This document shows positions 45,431 through 58,640 of a DNA stretch of 64,000 bases, piece after piece; position 1 is the stretch's first letter; the number at the start of each line of letters is the position of its first letter. A program made the position numbers and the translations under genes. The DNA is from Diogma glabrata (lineage: Eukaryota; Arthropoda; Insecta; Diptera; Cylindrotomidae). The stretch is from NCBI GenBank assembly GCA_963693315.1, contig OY856188.1, positions 271,555,114-271,619,113 of the forward strand. Reading direction: 5' to 3'. The notes under the pieces are model-generated. The model saw only the letters and a program-made list of their open reading frames with translations. It was not told the origin of the DNA and searched no databases.

Positions 45431-48197
45431 TTGATTGAGATAAAATATTGTTACTTAAAGCAAATTTTGTACGTTCGGTTTAGAGGGTTAGGTACTTTGG
45501 TGTATCTTAGAACATGTGATTGCTTATATCAACCCCAAGCAAGCGAAAGTAATGCATTTGTTTGGAAACTAGGAAGAATTTTTGCCGATAATGTCCTCGG
45601 ATGGACTCGTACGAACCAAAGATTTTTATTAAAACAAACTCTGGAAATCAATAAAGAGAATGTTTCCTTTCGTCAGAAAACAGACTGTCTCTGGCTTATC
45701 GTCAAAAGAGGGATTGAAAAGTAAGCAATAGCTGCATTATATACTTTAAAAATGAACATTTTGAACTCGAAAGAGTTTAGACATTATTGAGTTAATTATT
45801 ACACTCAATCAAACATTCTCATTCTTTCTTCGACCATAGTCAAATACTATCAAAATTCTAAAGAAAAATGTAATCTGTACGTAAACCTAATCTTTTAAAC
45901 CAAAAATAAAAGACACAAGAAACCAAATTTATTCCACTAAATTTATCATTATAAAACCATATCAGATTGAATCACATTCTTTTTACATAAATTAATTTTT
46001 TGTGTTGTTGTAGCTTGTATGCATTTTTTATTCAAATTGTTTGTCTACATAAAGTCTGTTAAGATAGAAAAATTGTTATACGAAAAAAATAGAAAAAGGA
46101 AGTAATAACATCTTAAATAAAAACATTATTTCAATACAAGAAAAAAAAAGTTGTAGTCACATTGTATAACGTTATGTGTACTTTTAAAGTTAAGTTTGAA
46201 AAGAAATTGGTTGAATTAATGGAATTTTTCGTTTGCTATGGTAGAGGATCCGATTATCTAGTTCTAAAGAAATAATCTTCAGTATGATGGGAAAAAATGA
46301 GCTTGGATAATAGAGATATGTATGGAATGTAGACGAAAAAAGAGTGATTTTTGATCAAAGATCGATTGAATCGTTTTATTATGATTCTTTCCCTAATTTT
46401 CTTACAAATTATTTATAAAACTGAGTGTTAACCAACCGAAGATTTATAGCGAATTTTTTTCAACTGTACAGAACAAATTATCGAAATTTTAATTTATTGT
46501 ATGTGTCTGCATCCAAAAGAATACAAAATTCGATAATTTGGGATTGGAAATTGTTCGGTACAGACGAAAAACATTCACCATTACAAGGTACGAGGAATTT
46601 CACACTTAACCGTTAAAACTTTTTCATTTATTTGTAAAAAAATTTCCTTGATAATAATTTTCTACTACAAGCATTTTGAAAACATTTTTCACACCATAAA
46701 ATTAATCCTCTTTAAAGCTTTCATACATTATTCATCTCAGAGAGAAATGACAATGTTTTTTGGATTTTATGCATTAATTCCTATTATACGTGAGATATGT
46801 TATCATAGTTATCATACCATGCTATTCCGAACAAAGGCCTAAAAGTGAAATATCATAAACTGTAAGGTTCAAATTTTATTTTTTAACTACATATAAAATC
46901 TCACAACAAACACTTCAATCATCCATCCAAATAATCATAAAAAAATATTCAACATATAAGGATACAAAAACATTTTCATCACCAAAAACAAAAAACATGA
47001 AAGTGATAAAACGTTGAGATACTACAGGAAGTTACTATGCTGTGTTTTCAACAAAAAAAAAATTGGAACAAAACGAAAAACACGCAAAGACTGCATTGAG
47101 TGGTGGGAATTTTAAAAATATTTCTCCAAACTGAAAACTTGGATAGGCAAATATTCTTTTTTTTTGTTCCAATAACGAATAATATAGTTTAACCCTTAGG
47201 ATAACGAAAATAATTTTCAGATAATTTCTCAGAGTTACCGTGTTCGAGTTATCGACAGGGGTTAAAATGCACATCGATGAATGTGTTCCAAACTTCGTTT
47301 TTCTTTTGTCACAATTTTCTCTCCCATAATATTTTTATTTTCATATAAGTTTTATGAAAAATGTTAAAATTTATTTTATTCAAAGAAGAATTTGTTAACA
47401 AAAAAATTTTAGAAAATTTTTGAACAATTTTTTTTTCGTTTTGTTGGTAGACTTTATAAGTTTCAAAACCAACAACGTAAAGCAAAAAAAAAATTCGAAA
47501 AGCAAACTTTGTTTTATGAACATAAAATTATTAGAAAATTTGGTATTTGATAAATTTTGTTGAGAGAGGGTATGACCGAGATTAATAGAATTTTTTTGTG
47601 CAAACTTGTTTCTGATTTTTAATTTTGTAGAAGCAGATAGAATCGGTGGAGAAGTTGTTTTGCTTCAATTGTATATGTTGTAAAAAAAATTGTAGTACGC
47701 TTTATCGTTCTCGTGATTACCACTGTGCTCCTAAATTCTCAATGCTATCAATTGCGAATGTCCCAAATACCAGTTTTAATTAACAGTCAGGAAACGATGT
47801 CAGTTAGTAAGTTAATAGAAGTTTACGACAGCAAACGACATTTTGTGCATTTGTTTTGCAAAACTGTTTTAAATTAATGGACGTTTTCAGCAGAAACGTT
47901 ACAATAAATTGGTGTTTGAGCATTTTTCGGTAAATGCCAACTAATGGATTTTATCAGGTTGCTGGATTTGGACATTAGGTGACAAAGCGTTAGTAACTAC
48001 ATCCCAAATTTATTTATTTTATAATAAATTTACAAAAAAGGCCATTGGTCCATATTTTTGTACAGTAGAAGTTAAAACGACAAAAAAACTAATTACAAAA
48101 TTTTATCTGAATAAGTAAATCACTCGAATTAATTACTAGAATAATATATTTTACTTTTTATAAATTGCACAACCGTATTATATCTACGTATAATATA

Positions 48198-48505
48198 ACG
48201 TTTTTTTTTCTTTTTTTTTGTTTCGTGTATGTTCCATATAGGAACGAAGGCTGTCAACAAGTGTCCCTTACCTGTATTAATTTCATCAATTCACTCAATT
48301 TTTATGGTCGAGTTTCACTTAAAAACTTAATTTAATCGATTAGTTTTTATATGGGTGATCAGCCCATAGTTTTTCGAATTCATCATTTATATTAGTTGTC
48401 TATCGGTAAGTTGGAAAGCAAACGCTTTGATCTAGATGGGATTCAAATCCAGGTCCTCCGAATTTGAAGTCTAGTGTCCTACCACTAGGCCACTCAACAC
48501 ACCAA
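48198..48505 (-). mobile_element. tRNA-derived SINE, copy B
   Basis: The minus strand reads GAGTGGCCTAGTGGTAGGAC (A box TGGCCTAGTGG) and later GGATTTGAATCCCATC (T-arm/B box), a good tRNA-like head (about 48499-48434). It is followed by a ~200-bp body and an A-rich tail (T run 48198-48219 on the plus strand). It is better preserved than copy A and shows the tRNA origin more clearly. Confidence 0.72.
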
Positions 48506-49435
48506 TACCACCATAATCATCAAATCCTTCATGCAGATAAAAAATTAACTGATAAAATATTTAATATCGTAGCACAAATAAATATCTTATGTTTGTAGAA
48601 ATGAATTATTTTATCTTAAAGGCCGCGACTGAAATGAATTAGCAAATCATTAGAAATGTTTTCACATCTGAATATTCTTGTTTAGAATCAAATTCAAAAT
48701 AGACCGTCTTTGCATAGTCTGATGTCAAAACTGATATAAACCAATCGATTGCCACATTCCGATATAAACGGCGAGGCGTTTAGTTTTTTGAATAAGTAGT
48801 AAAAGAAGATGCCAAATGCCAAAACTTGTTGCAGTCTTGAATTAGATTGCGATTGTTAGCTCAAGACAGAGTTCTAGATATCAATCTACATTGGTTTGAT
48901 CTTTCATAACTAATTGTCCATATATGTAATGCCATTGTGTTTTATTTAAATATGTTAAAATTGCGTTTGCAACAAATAGACATCATTATATTAATTTTAT
49001 GTGGTGCTGTGAATAGTAAGGTTTTTCAGGACATCCCTTACAGAAAAATTTTTCAATCTAATCTTTTCGGTTTTTCTTTTTATCCTAAATCAAAGTTTTG
49101 GAGAAATCATAAATCATTTATTTGCATATTTAGAAGCATTGCTCTTTTCAATTGAATGCAATCTGGCATTGTTTCTACCAAGGACTAAACAATAGAGCTT
49201 ATAAGGATCACCTGGAGGAAATGCATAGGAAATCATTTCTTGACACGATTCAAGATCACAAGAAAAACATAGTTCATGATGAACAACCATCATCAGTGAA
49301 CCAATCAGAAAGGCTTTTACCAAGATTGACAAAAACACCAATATCCCAACTCAGATCAATATGATGTCATTTGCTATATAATTATAAGAATAAATATTCT
49401 AACAATCATTTAAAATTTCTCTAATTGGAACATAC

Positions 49436-49792
49436 TGTTACGTTTTTCCAACCCTATTTCGAACTGGCCTTACTTTGAATTCGATAAAGGCAATTCCCAA
49501 TTCTTCTAAGTTCGATCACGATTAATAAACACAAACACCAGGTTTTATTATGTATTCACCTCCTTAGTTGTTCCACAACAACAGGAATCACAACAGCAAA
49601 CAATATCCCTAGCTAGAATATTCTTTCAACAACTTCAGAAACTCCAACGGTTGATTGTGGAAATTGTACAGTAACACAGCGTTCAAAATAATACACAAAA
49701 TATTGGGTCAATGGGTTATACACTTAAAATTTTATTCACAAAAACTAATTTAAAAACAACTTCTATTTACACGATTTTATATGCACGTTACA
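49436..49792. repeat. Possible solo LTR, copy B
   Basis: Duplicate of 44275-44627 with the same TGTTACG ... CGTTACA termini. Confidence 0.3.
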
Positions 49793-50075
49793 ACGTTTTG
49801 TTTTCAATTTATTTTACCTAAACTATTCCCAATATTGTACTTTTTACATCATCCATCGCAGGTTAAAATAAAACTAATCTAATTTTGCAAGAGCTATTTT
49901 CCTTATATACAATTCTACATAATTTCTCGCATATTCTAGGAAAAATTAAAAAAGATCTAGAAAAGAAATCTTCGTAATTATTTTCGATATATTTTATTTC
50001 ATTTTGACTCAAGATCTAACAAACGAATGTGACCATGATTTGATTTAGGAAATATTGTATATCGTTAGAATCGTA

Positions 50076-50465
50076 GCAATAAGTTTAAAACACGACTGCC
50101 TTTATTGAATAACCTTGAGGACTAGGTGCCCTAAACACATGCGTGTGCCAACATCAAGGAATATTTTATTACTAAGAGTGCTACGGTTAACTTAAAAACA
50201 CTGTGCGACAGCCCAAATCCGCTGGGGTTCTGACTACCGGGAAAAGCTATATCGGTCAAAAAAAAGTTATACGTGTTCCGGCGTTTCGCTAGGTCACGTC
50301 TAGGAATCGAGATATATCGATTTGAAGTTAGTAAGTATCATATAGGGAAAATTGTCACGTTTGGGGGTCTTTTTTGACATAACTCGAGAACGAATAGTCT
50401 GATTTTGCTGAAACAAATTTAGAAATTAGGAGTTACAATCCCTTTAATCTACTGATATACCATGC
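50076..50465. other. Less AT-rich unique stretch, unassigned
   Basis: It contains CATAACTCGAGAACGAATAG, a phrase type I have seen in dispersed repeats, but I cannot name it. No open frame of interest. Confidence 0.4.
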
Positions 50466-51062
50466 TAAAAAAGAAACGAAAAAATAAAAAATAAAATAAA
50501 TGAAAAATAATAAATATAATAATAAATAAATAAATAAAATAAAAATATTAAAATAAAATGAAAAAATAATAAAAATATAAAATAAAAATATAATTAAAAT
50601 AGAAAAAAATAAAATAAAAAAAATATAATAAATATATAATAAATAAGTAATATATAAAATATAAATAAATAATAAATAAATAATAAATAAATAATAAATA
50701 AATAATAAATAAATAATAAATAAATAATAAATAAATAATAAATAAATAGTAAATAAATAATAAATAAATAATAAATAAATAATAAATAAATAATAAATAA
50801 ATAATTAATAAATAATAAATAAATAAAAAATAAATAATAAATAAATAATAATTAATAATAGATAAATAATAAATAAGTAATAAATAATAATAATAAATAA
50901 TAATAATAAAGAATAAATAATAATAATAAATAAAAAAATAATATTAATAAATAATAATTATAATGGTAATGAATAATAATAAATAATAATAATAAATAAT
51001 AATAATAATATCATAAAATATAATAAAAATATAAAATAAAATTATAATAAAAATAATAAAAT
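50466..51062. repeat. AT-only low-complexity array (TAAATAAATAA type)
   Basis: About 600 bp of nearly pure A and T made of TAAA and TAATAAA steps. The middle (about 50660-50830) is the most regular, with an 11-bp step TAATAAATAAA. Confidence 0.95.
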
Positions 51063-51640
51063 ACCATTTGTCGCATAGTGAAATGTTCATTATCTGAATT
51101 TCAGTATCTCACGTCAAATCATATGATGAAAGCAGCAATTGGAGTACACAAGGTTGTCTCATCTCTTGATCAAAGTTTAAAAAAATTTACAAATCAATAA
51201 AAACTGACCCATCCATGCGCTCATTATTTTTCACTAGTGAGTTTAATTCCATTTATTATAGAACAAAGCACTTAACACTATCTTCAATTTTTTTCAAAAC
51301 CAGGACTATAAAAACCTCACCTTTATCATAATAACATAATAACTAAGATCATCATGAAACTCATAAAGCAAAATGAATTTAATTTTTTATTCATATCAAC
51401 AGGCGTGTGCTAATTAGTTTGTATACTTCTACAGAATTTCATTGTTTTATTATTATTATACGAACTTTTTTATATTCTATTTTTTTTGTAAAAATAATAT
51501 TTTTTAAAAGGATTGGCTATTTTCCTAAGGGTATTAAAATTTTTATTGTAACTATTGTTCTAGACGTATTTTTTCCTAAACTGCATTACAGATGATTTTT
51601 TGCAATACAAAAACAAACAGCAACCATAACAAAAATTCAT
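51063..51640. repeat. AT-rich DNA with a copy of the 0.9-1.05 kb repeat
   Basis: 51105-51220 resembles 925-1050 (ATCTCACGTCAA, GGAGTACNC, ATCCATGCG). No gene is seen. Confidence 0.5.
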
Positions 51641-52146
51641 AAAGAACAAAAAATCTTTTTTATTCGCCTACATATTAAAGTGGTAATTTATTACTGTGAT
51701 TTGCGGCCGTAGATTGTCACTTTTTATCTATATATTTTGTTGTCATAGTTACGTCCAAAAAAGTAAAAAACATTTGTGTTTAAAAACAGAAATTTTTATC
51801 AAAGCAACCTTTAAATGGAAAATTTCATTATCCAATTAAAATTATTGTTATTATTTGTTGTCATAGCTATACAATTACTTTGCAAAAAATAACAAATATT
51901 TAGTCAAAGGTTACTAGTTCAACATATTTTCATTTCAAAATTTATGTAAAATTATAACTTTGATTTAGAATAAACAATTTTTTTTAAATATTTTGCTAGC
52001 GGCGAATAAAAAATAGTATATGATGCACGGACGTAAGCTATTTTGGACTTGATGTGGGTGCAAATCCCGGCTAGCGCCTCGATTTGGAAACTCCACATAC
52101 GTCCAAAACTTTAGCTTTACGTCCTTGCATCATAATGTACTATTAT
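51640..52146 (+). repeat. ~0.5-kb dispersed repeat ending in a 134-bp hairpin
   Basis: The block resembles 61620-62063 along its length (TTATTCGCC, TTACTGTGATTTG, TGTCATAGTTACGTCCAAAA). Its last part (52013-52146) is a hairpin with termini TAGTATATGATGCA and TGCATCATAATGTACTA around ACGTAAGCT / AGCTTTACGT. The hairpin also occurs alone and reversed at 58260-58395. Confidence 0.75.
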
Positions 52147-52762
52147 AGACAAAAACAAAAAATTCATAACATAAACGAAACGAAGCTGGAAATCCTATAA
52201 TAAAACAAAAGGTTTTCTTTAAGTCTTTCTTATTATTGTTTATCTTATTTTGACTTTCATAAGCTCATCTACAATTCATCTTCATTCTATTTCAATAAAA
52301 TGGTTTTGTTCGATTCCCTTGGGATTGCTAGTCTATTTCAATTTTTTCTTTTGATTTTCGTATAAATAATAAGATTTTCCTTTGTTGATGTTGTTTGTAT
52401 GTTGGTATTATTTGGTTTAACGATTTAAATTTAAGGAAAATTCAATGACTTTTAGTTTTTGCTAGCTGTAGGTTTTGTGGATATGGATCCCTTACATATT
52501 TTTATTTTTATGTTTATCATTGCAAAAAGCTGTAACTTCACAACTAACAACAAGTTTTTGTCATTCCTAATCATGGAATCAATGAATCCTTTGGAAAAAA
52601 ATTACTATTTTTTCATGTTAATTGTTTATGCTAATTAAAATTGTGAATCAAAGCAGGGAGCGGCCCAAAATGGTAGAAACTAAAGCACTCAACACTCAAA
52701 ATAAGACTGAATAACTGTTATATATTGATCTACTGCCATCGTCATGTGTCAGGCGCAACAAT
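52147..52762. other. AT-rich spacer, no gene seen
   Basis: Nothing recognisable. Confidence 0.45.
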
Positions 52763-54640
52763 CATATATATAATACAGAAGCCACGAAAAAGCGTTGCCA
52801 TATCATAGGGAAAGAAATAGGGATAGGGAAGAAACGAATACGGAAGGGAAAGAAGAGAATACAAAAAATATCAAAAAAATTTAACGATTAAATAAACGAA
52901 GCTGAAACGAAACGAAACGATTAAATAAACGAAGGTTAAATAAATGAAATAAATGAGATTTAATTTCAGTTTCAGTTTATGCCTGAACTAGACGTTGCAA
53001 ACAGGTTTTTTTTTTCAAATAGTTTAATGTTATTAATTTACAAAAAATTATTTTGTGCAAAAGCACAGGGGTCCCATTTCATATATATAATACACAAGAA
53101 ACGAAAAAGCGTAGCCATATCTTAGGAAAGAAGAGAATAGGGAAGGGAAAGAAGAAAAATCAAAAACGAAACAAGTAAACGAAATTTTTTAAATTTCTTT
53201 TCTTCAAATTTCAATTTCAGTTTATTCTTTGCTTGCGGAGTGGATACACGTATTATTTTGGATTTAATTTATTTCAGGCTTAAAAAATATTTGTTTTAAA
53301 ATTTTAGTTGTGTTTAAATTCATTTTTCACTTTCTTTTCTTCGGAAAATTAAAAATAAAATTCATGCATAGGGAAAGATTAAAAAAAAAATTATTTTAAG
53401 TTTCCTTTCTTCTGAATCTTCAGTTTTAGTAATAATTTTCTTTGTTTTTAAGTATTTTCTATTGATTAGAAATTAAAGAAACAATTCAAAAAATTGATTT
53501 GTTCTCTCTTTGTAAAACAAGATAGAGAAATATTTAATGATAGCCGTGTTCGATTTAACTGAAACAACTGAATTATCTGAAAAATTGTATGCAATTGTTG
53601 TTGTTTTTTCAGTTTTTTTCAGTCAAATCGATCACACCTAATATAAATCTTTCGTTGATTTATACATTTTGTCTAATGTAAAAATGTATAGGGAAGTAAT
53701 GAAAAATAGGCAAAATTGTGGTTATAAGGATTATATTCTTGAAGACTTTTGTGTTTAGTGATTATTGAGTTTGATTAGAAAGGTTTGTTGGAAATTAATT
53801 AACAATGGAACTGTTTTTGAACTAATTTATTTACTGGTTGTCCTCGATAAATGTATGGTATAATGTGGGATATACTGTGGAATGATGTATTACGTCAACT
53901 ATTTCGGACTATGTAATATTCAAAGTTTCTGGATTATAATTATTTATTTCTATGGAGGCAGGGCCCCTATTCCTGAACACATATATCTGAATTTGGACCA
54001 TATTGTGAAAAATTAGATAATATTGTGAAATCTGAATTTCGTTTTTAGTAATATCGTTACCAACCGTTATCGATTATCGATTTTTAGTAATATCGTAACC
54101 GTTTAATATTATGCAATGCGAACTGTCCAATATTGCAAAAAATGTACATTTATTCGGGGATATGACCCCAAAATAAGTTAAAGTTTTGTGGTTAACAATT
54201 TTTAGTTGTATTATGGATTTTATTTAAAGTGGCGCAATTTTTGTTGGTAAATATAAATTTTTTTAATTTGGTAATAGCGAAGCATAATGCTGGTAATACT
54301 GAAATAAGATTTCAGGATTATTGTGGGCATGGCATTAACGGTAATACTTTTATCGGTATTGGAAGTCCTAATCGAGAGTTGTGGAAGATGTTATATTAGG
54401 GGAAATCATATATATAATACACAAGCCACGAGAAAGCGTAGGCATAGGATAGGAAAGAAGAGAATACGGTAGGGAAAGAAGAAAAATCAAAAACGAAACA
54501 ATTAAACGAAAATTTTAAATTTCTCCATATTTTATTTTATTTTGAACTAGACGTTGCAAACAGGGGTTTGCTTAGTTAGTTTAATATTATTAATTTATGA
54601 AAAAATATTTTGGCAAATGCACAGGGGTCCCCTAGTTCAT
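52763..54640 (+). repeat. Three copies of a ~0.2-0.3-kb dispersed repeat
   Basis: Copies start with CATATATATAATACA at about 52763, 53080 and 54409, continue with ACGAAAAAGCGT and GGGAAAGAAGA, and two of them end with GAACTAGACGTTGCAAACAG and GCACAGGGGTCCC. The first two are adjacent; the third is 1.1 kb away with AT-rich sequence between (53300-54400). Confidence 0.7.
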
Positions 54641-54854
54641 ATAAATGTTAATTGTTTCAATTGTCATTCCTAGGCACATCACTATTCAAATGTCTTCAAT
54701 TGCCATTTGTAAGACGCAATAATTATTTATTAATACTAAGAATCTCCGAATTTCGGCCATTGTAAATAGAAATTGTAAAATGACCTCCTAACAAAATAGC
54801 TACATCACAATATTTCAGAGTTTGATTAATTGATATAATTAATTTTGAATTGTC

Positions 54855-55225
54855 TACTTATCTACTACTCAAGACCTTTCCAACGACATACATATTGCCA
54901 CACCTTTGATTAGACAAATATTTTACAATTGTACCGCAAAAATATTGCTTACGTATTTGTATATAGGTATAAATTGATTTTGAATTGTGAAACAAATAAC
55001 TTAAACAAAAAAAATAACCGAAAAAAAAACTCAAAAAACACACCTATCAGATTTTTGACATTTTTTCTGAAAAAAACGTACGATTTAAAAAACAATATTT
55101 TTTGGCACATCTACTACTTAAGACCTTTCCTACGATATACATATTGCCACACTTTCGATGGAGCAAAATATTTTAAAATTATACCGCAAAAATATTACTT
55201 ACGTATTTATATATAGATATGCTTT
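54855..55225 (+). repeat. ~115-bp unit repeated twice, ~249 bp apart
   Basis: CTACTACTCAAGACCTTTCC (54862) and CTACTACTTAAGACCTTTCC (55111) start two similar units ending in TACGTATTTNTATATAG. Confidence 0.8.
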
Positions 55226-56535
55226 TGTTTGTTATTCGTTAGGAGCAACAGTTCGTGTGCAACCATTAACTTAACAAACATTTGCTTCTACCGCCAACTT
55301 AAGGCGCCACATTTGTAAATACATTTTAATTTCTTTGATTGCCAATTGTAAGGCGCAACAATAGCCTTTGTATGTGCAAACAATTTGGTTAATAAGAAAT
55401 TCTCATATTGATCAGCATCTTGAAGCAGCTTTTAGTGAAGGTTAATCATTCAAAAAGATATATAGACTGTCCTCTGTTCTCTAAAAGCCCGAATAACATT
55501 ACAAGGATCGCTTTTGCGCCGAGTACATGAACAAAAAAATATCTTTAAAGAAATATAAGGCATTGGTTCTTACTTGTTTCTGTACATTGATTACAGCGCT
55601 ATTTTTCAACTCATATAAAAAATAACATGATCAAAATAACGAGCTGTAATGTAAAGGGAAAAGGTCATACTTCCCTTCCTATATTTATTATTTATAATTT
55701 AATCTTATTTATCAAAAAGTGGGTATCTCAAATTTATATTTATTTTGATATAAATGTTGAAGGTTTTTTAGAATGGAAAAATAATTCAAAAATGAAAATT
55801 TTTTTTCATAACAAATGCACAAAATTTTCAATTTTCTTCTAAAATAAAATAGTCAAAAAATATATATGTTACACATACACATAAAAAATATTTTTCATTC
55901 GTCGAAATATTACATATTCTTTACGAAAACATTTGTTACAATCGATAAAGTAAATTTTACTCAGCAAAATATTTATAAAAATTATAATCTAAATTAAAAA
56001 CGCCATCTTCATCATAACGTTTGGACTTAAAAACTTCCACTCTTAAATATTAACACCATTGTCGACACTTGAAACATATATTTTTCTTCAAATATTTTTG
56101 TATATTTGCTCATATTTTATTATTAAATTGTTTTTTCGTCTTTTTAGGAAAATTATAATTGATCTAAAATTTTTTAAATTTATCATTATTTTTCGTCACA
56201 ATCATCTCCACTTTTCAACCACTAAGGCCCATCTGATTTTTCAACATCAATTCAAAAACATTCGACTTTCCTCGGTTGAAAAAAAACATCGCCCTAACAA
56301 AAGTCTAAGCAAATAACCATATGTCTTTCAAAGTGGATTTCTGGTATTCTACTTGACTAACAGACAGTACAGAAAACGTAGATTCTACATTTTGTGTTTA
56401 TGAAAAAATTATTGTTAGTTTTATGCGTAGTTCAATTACATATAAAAAATTTACAAAATAAAATGTAGTAAAAGAAGTTTAGGAAGATGAAAGGTTCTTC
56501 GGTGAATGCACAAATTACATCTACGTGATGCGGTT
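55226..56535. other. AT-rich spacer, no gene seen
   Basis: No conserved motif. GCCATTTGTAAGACGCAA (54.7 kb) and GCCAATTGTAAGGCGCAACA (55.35 kb) are similar short phrases of unknown meaning. Confidence 0.4.
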
Positions 56536-56630
56536 GAAAATTAAAAAAAATAAACAAACAAAAAAAAAAACAAACAAAAAAAAAAAACAAACAAACAAAC
56601 AAAAAATAAACAAACTAAAAACAAACGATA
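56536..56630. repeat. (CAAA)n / poly-A simple repeat
   Basis: A run of CAAA steps and A tracts. It lies near the end of the decayed Gypsy. Confidence 0.9.
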
Positions 56631-56639
56631 GAATTTTAG

Positions 56640-58105
56640 GGATCAAACGGGCAACTACCAGGAGCCAATAACTGCTGGAATCACGTCCTATAGCTTATAA
56701 GAAACGCTGCCTACCAGCGGTCGTCAGAAATTTTTGGGCTAATATGGCGTCACTCAATAAATTACGACGGAATACCATATGAGCCGGGACAAAAGCACGT
56801 CTCCAAGCACGCAAATTGTAGCGGGTTTTATTTTGCATGAAGGCTTCAGCAATCAACTATTTAATACGGGGGGTAAAAATTAATAATTAATCTGGACGAC
56901 TGACGGTTTTCCTGCTTTCGTCCAGAATATTCAAGCATGGGAACACAAAATAAAACGCACCATGAGTGATCATGGATAGATCAAAACAGTCATAATAGAA
57001 GCAAAAACCTTTTGAGTTTGATGCCCACAACATTTGCACTAGCAATTTCTCCAAGATGCATGTCCTACGGGGTATGGTCTTTGGCCAGGTACACATTTGA
57101 TCCTGAGATGACAATTCTGTTCACTCGCACGCAGACATTAGCTTGTAGGGAGTATAAAGTTGTAAAGGTATAGTGGAACCTCATACTTGAAAATTTTTTT
57201 TCGAATAATTTAGATTTAAACTGCGCCCCTTTGTCTGAGACACTCGTTTCTGGGAGGAATGGAACACATTGGTTTCTAGCAGTTTAAAAACAGTCTTCGG
57301 GATCAGTTTCCGTAATAAGGACGTTATGTCAATCTATAATCGTACACCGAGTTTTTCTGATTTTAGGAACGTAACCATGGGAGCGTTTAATAAGGTATTA
57401 GGAGCTTTGACTATCTTGCAGATGTCACAGTGAGACACAAAGGTTTGATTTTGGCCAGACGTGAATTAAATGTAAATTAAACTAAGTTTTCGTAACTTTT
57501 GTATGTGTAGAAATAGAAAGATAATGGGCCTGGGTAGCTAGCTCGGCAGTTATCTTTTTGAGGCTCAACAATTTCCATGTTTCATGTTCCGATGCCAAAT
57601 TGAACATAATCCAACACAAATCCATCGGGCGTCAGTAAGTCAGAGAAGAAACTATTGCAATCTGTCATTATCTTTACTAGGTAATTTTTCGTTTTAAAAG
57701 CGGAGGAGTTTAAATTGAGATCAAGCATCTATGTTTGGATTTTTGCAACTCCATCCAAGGTCCATCATGCCAGATGACCTGCCAAACCTTTCTACTGCAT
57801 CAATCACTTAAAAGAAGCGTGAACAGTAATGATTTTTAAAGAATGACCCTATATGCACGGAATTTATTTATACCTAGAACAGCAGAAGGGAATTCTTTTT
57901 CACTGACTAAGTAATTACGTTGAGCTGAGTTTAGGTTCTTGGACATATATGCAATAGAAAGTACATCATCCTTTTTATACAACTGTATCAGTACACAGAC
58001 CACACTGTCATTACTCGCGTCGCATTGTAGAATAAAGTGATTGGAGTAGTTAAGATTCACGAGAACTGGTGCTGAAGTCAATGCATTCTTTAACAAGTGC
58101 ATTCG
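56640..58105 (-). pseudogene. Decayed Gypsy pol relic (RNase H and integrase)
   Basis: On the minus strand, 58102-57836 is an open 88-codon RNase H segment with LKNALTSAPVL, FILQCDASND and LNSAQRNYLVSEKEFPSAVL, which matches the Ty3/Gypsy RNase H. Further on, in several frames, are integrase traces: a CDIC zinc pair near 57410-57425, a SDKGAQFKSKLFEK-like second acidic motif near 57190-57235, and a LQANVCVRVNR block near 57110-57155. In that last block the catalytic glutamate position holds another residue. Stops and frameshifts are frequent, and no LTRs were found. Unrelated in age and orientation to the intact Gypsy at 8.9-13.7 kb. Confidence 0.78.
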
Positions 58106-58259
58106 TCAATGGAGTCAATGCATTCTTTAATAATGCATTCAAGCTTATGCGTTTGCACTCGTTATATAATATACTGTTTCATGACACATGCACAAAATAT
58201 AATCAATTTTGTTCTAAAATAAAGAAGCCAAAAAATTTATCTGTGACACATGCTGTTAA

Positions 58260-58395
58260 AATAGTACATTATGATGCAAGGATGTTAAGCTAAGGTTTCT
58301 GAACGTATATGGCGTTTGCAAATTGCGGCGCCAGACAAGATTTGAACCCACATTAAGTCCAAAATGGCTTAAGTCTGTGCATCAATATACTATTT
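58260..58395 (-). mobile_element. 136-bp hairpin element, solitary copy
   Basis: Reverse-oriented copy of 52013-52146, with ATAGTACATTATGATGCAAG at one end and GTGCATCAATATACTATTTT at the other. Confidence 0.7.
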
Positions 58396-58640
58396 TTTAT
58401 TCGCTGCAAGCAAAATATATAAAAAAATATTGCGACACTGATGCATAGGCTGACTTCACCACAGCTCTGGAAACATGGTGTTCTGGATATATAATGAGCT
58501 AATATCCATCAAATACTTTAATTAAAAGCTAACCAATGTTATAGATTTCGCGTAGTTCTAATTATAAAAATATTAAAGAAAGCAGTAGTATCCCATCAAA
58601 CATAAATTCTGTTGTACGAGAAAAAGTAAACAAAATTTTA
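58396..58640. other. Spacer, nothing recognised
   Basis: No feature is seen between the hairpin and the tandem repeat field. Confidence 0.4.

Larger units (their letters stand above)
45110..50075. repeat. ~5-kb tandem duplication, copy B
   Basis: Partner of 39731-44909. It ends at AGAATCGTA (50075), exactly where copy A runs into the N gap. Sequence after 50075 has no partner on the other side. Confidence 0.9.
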
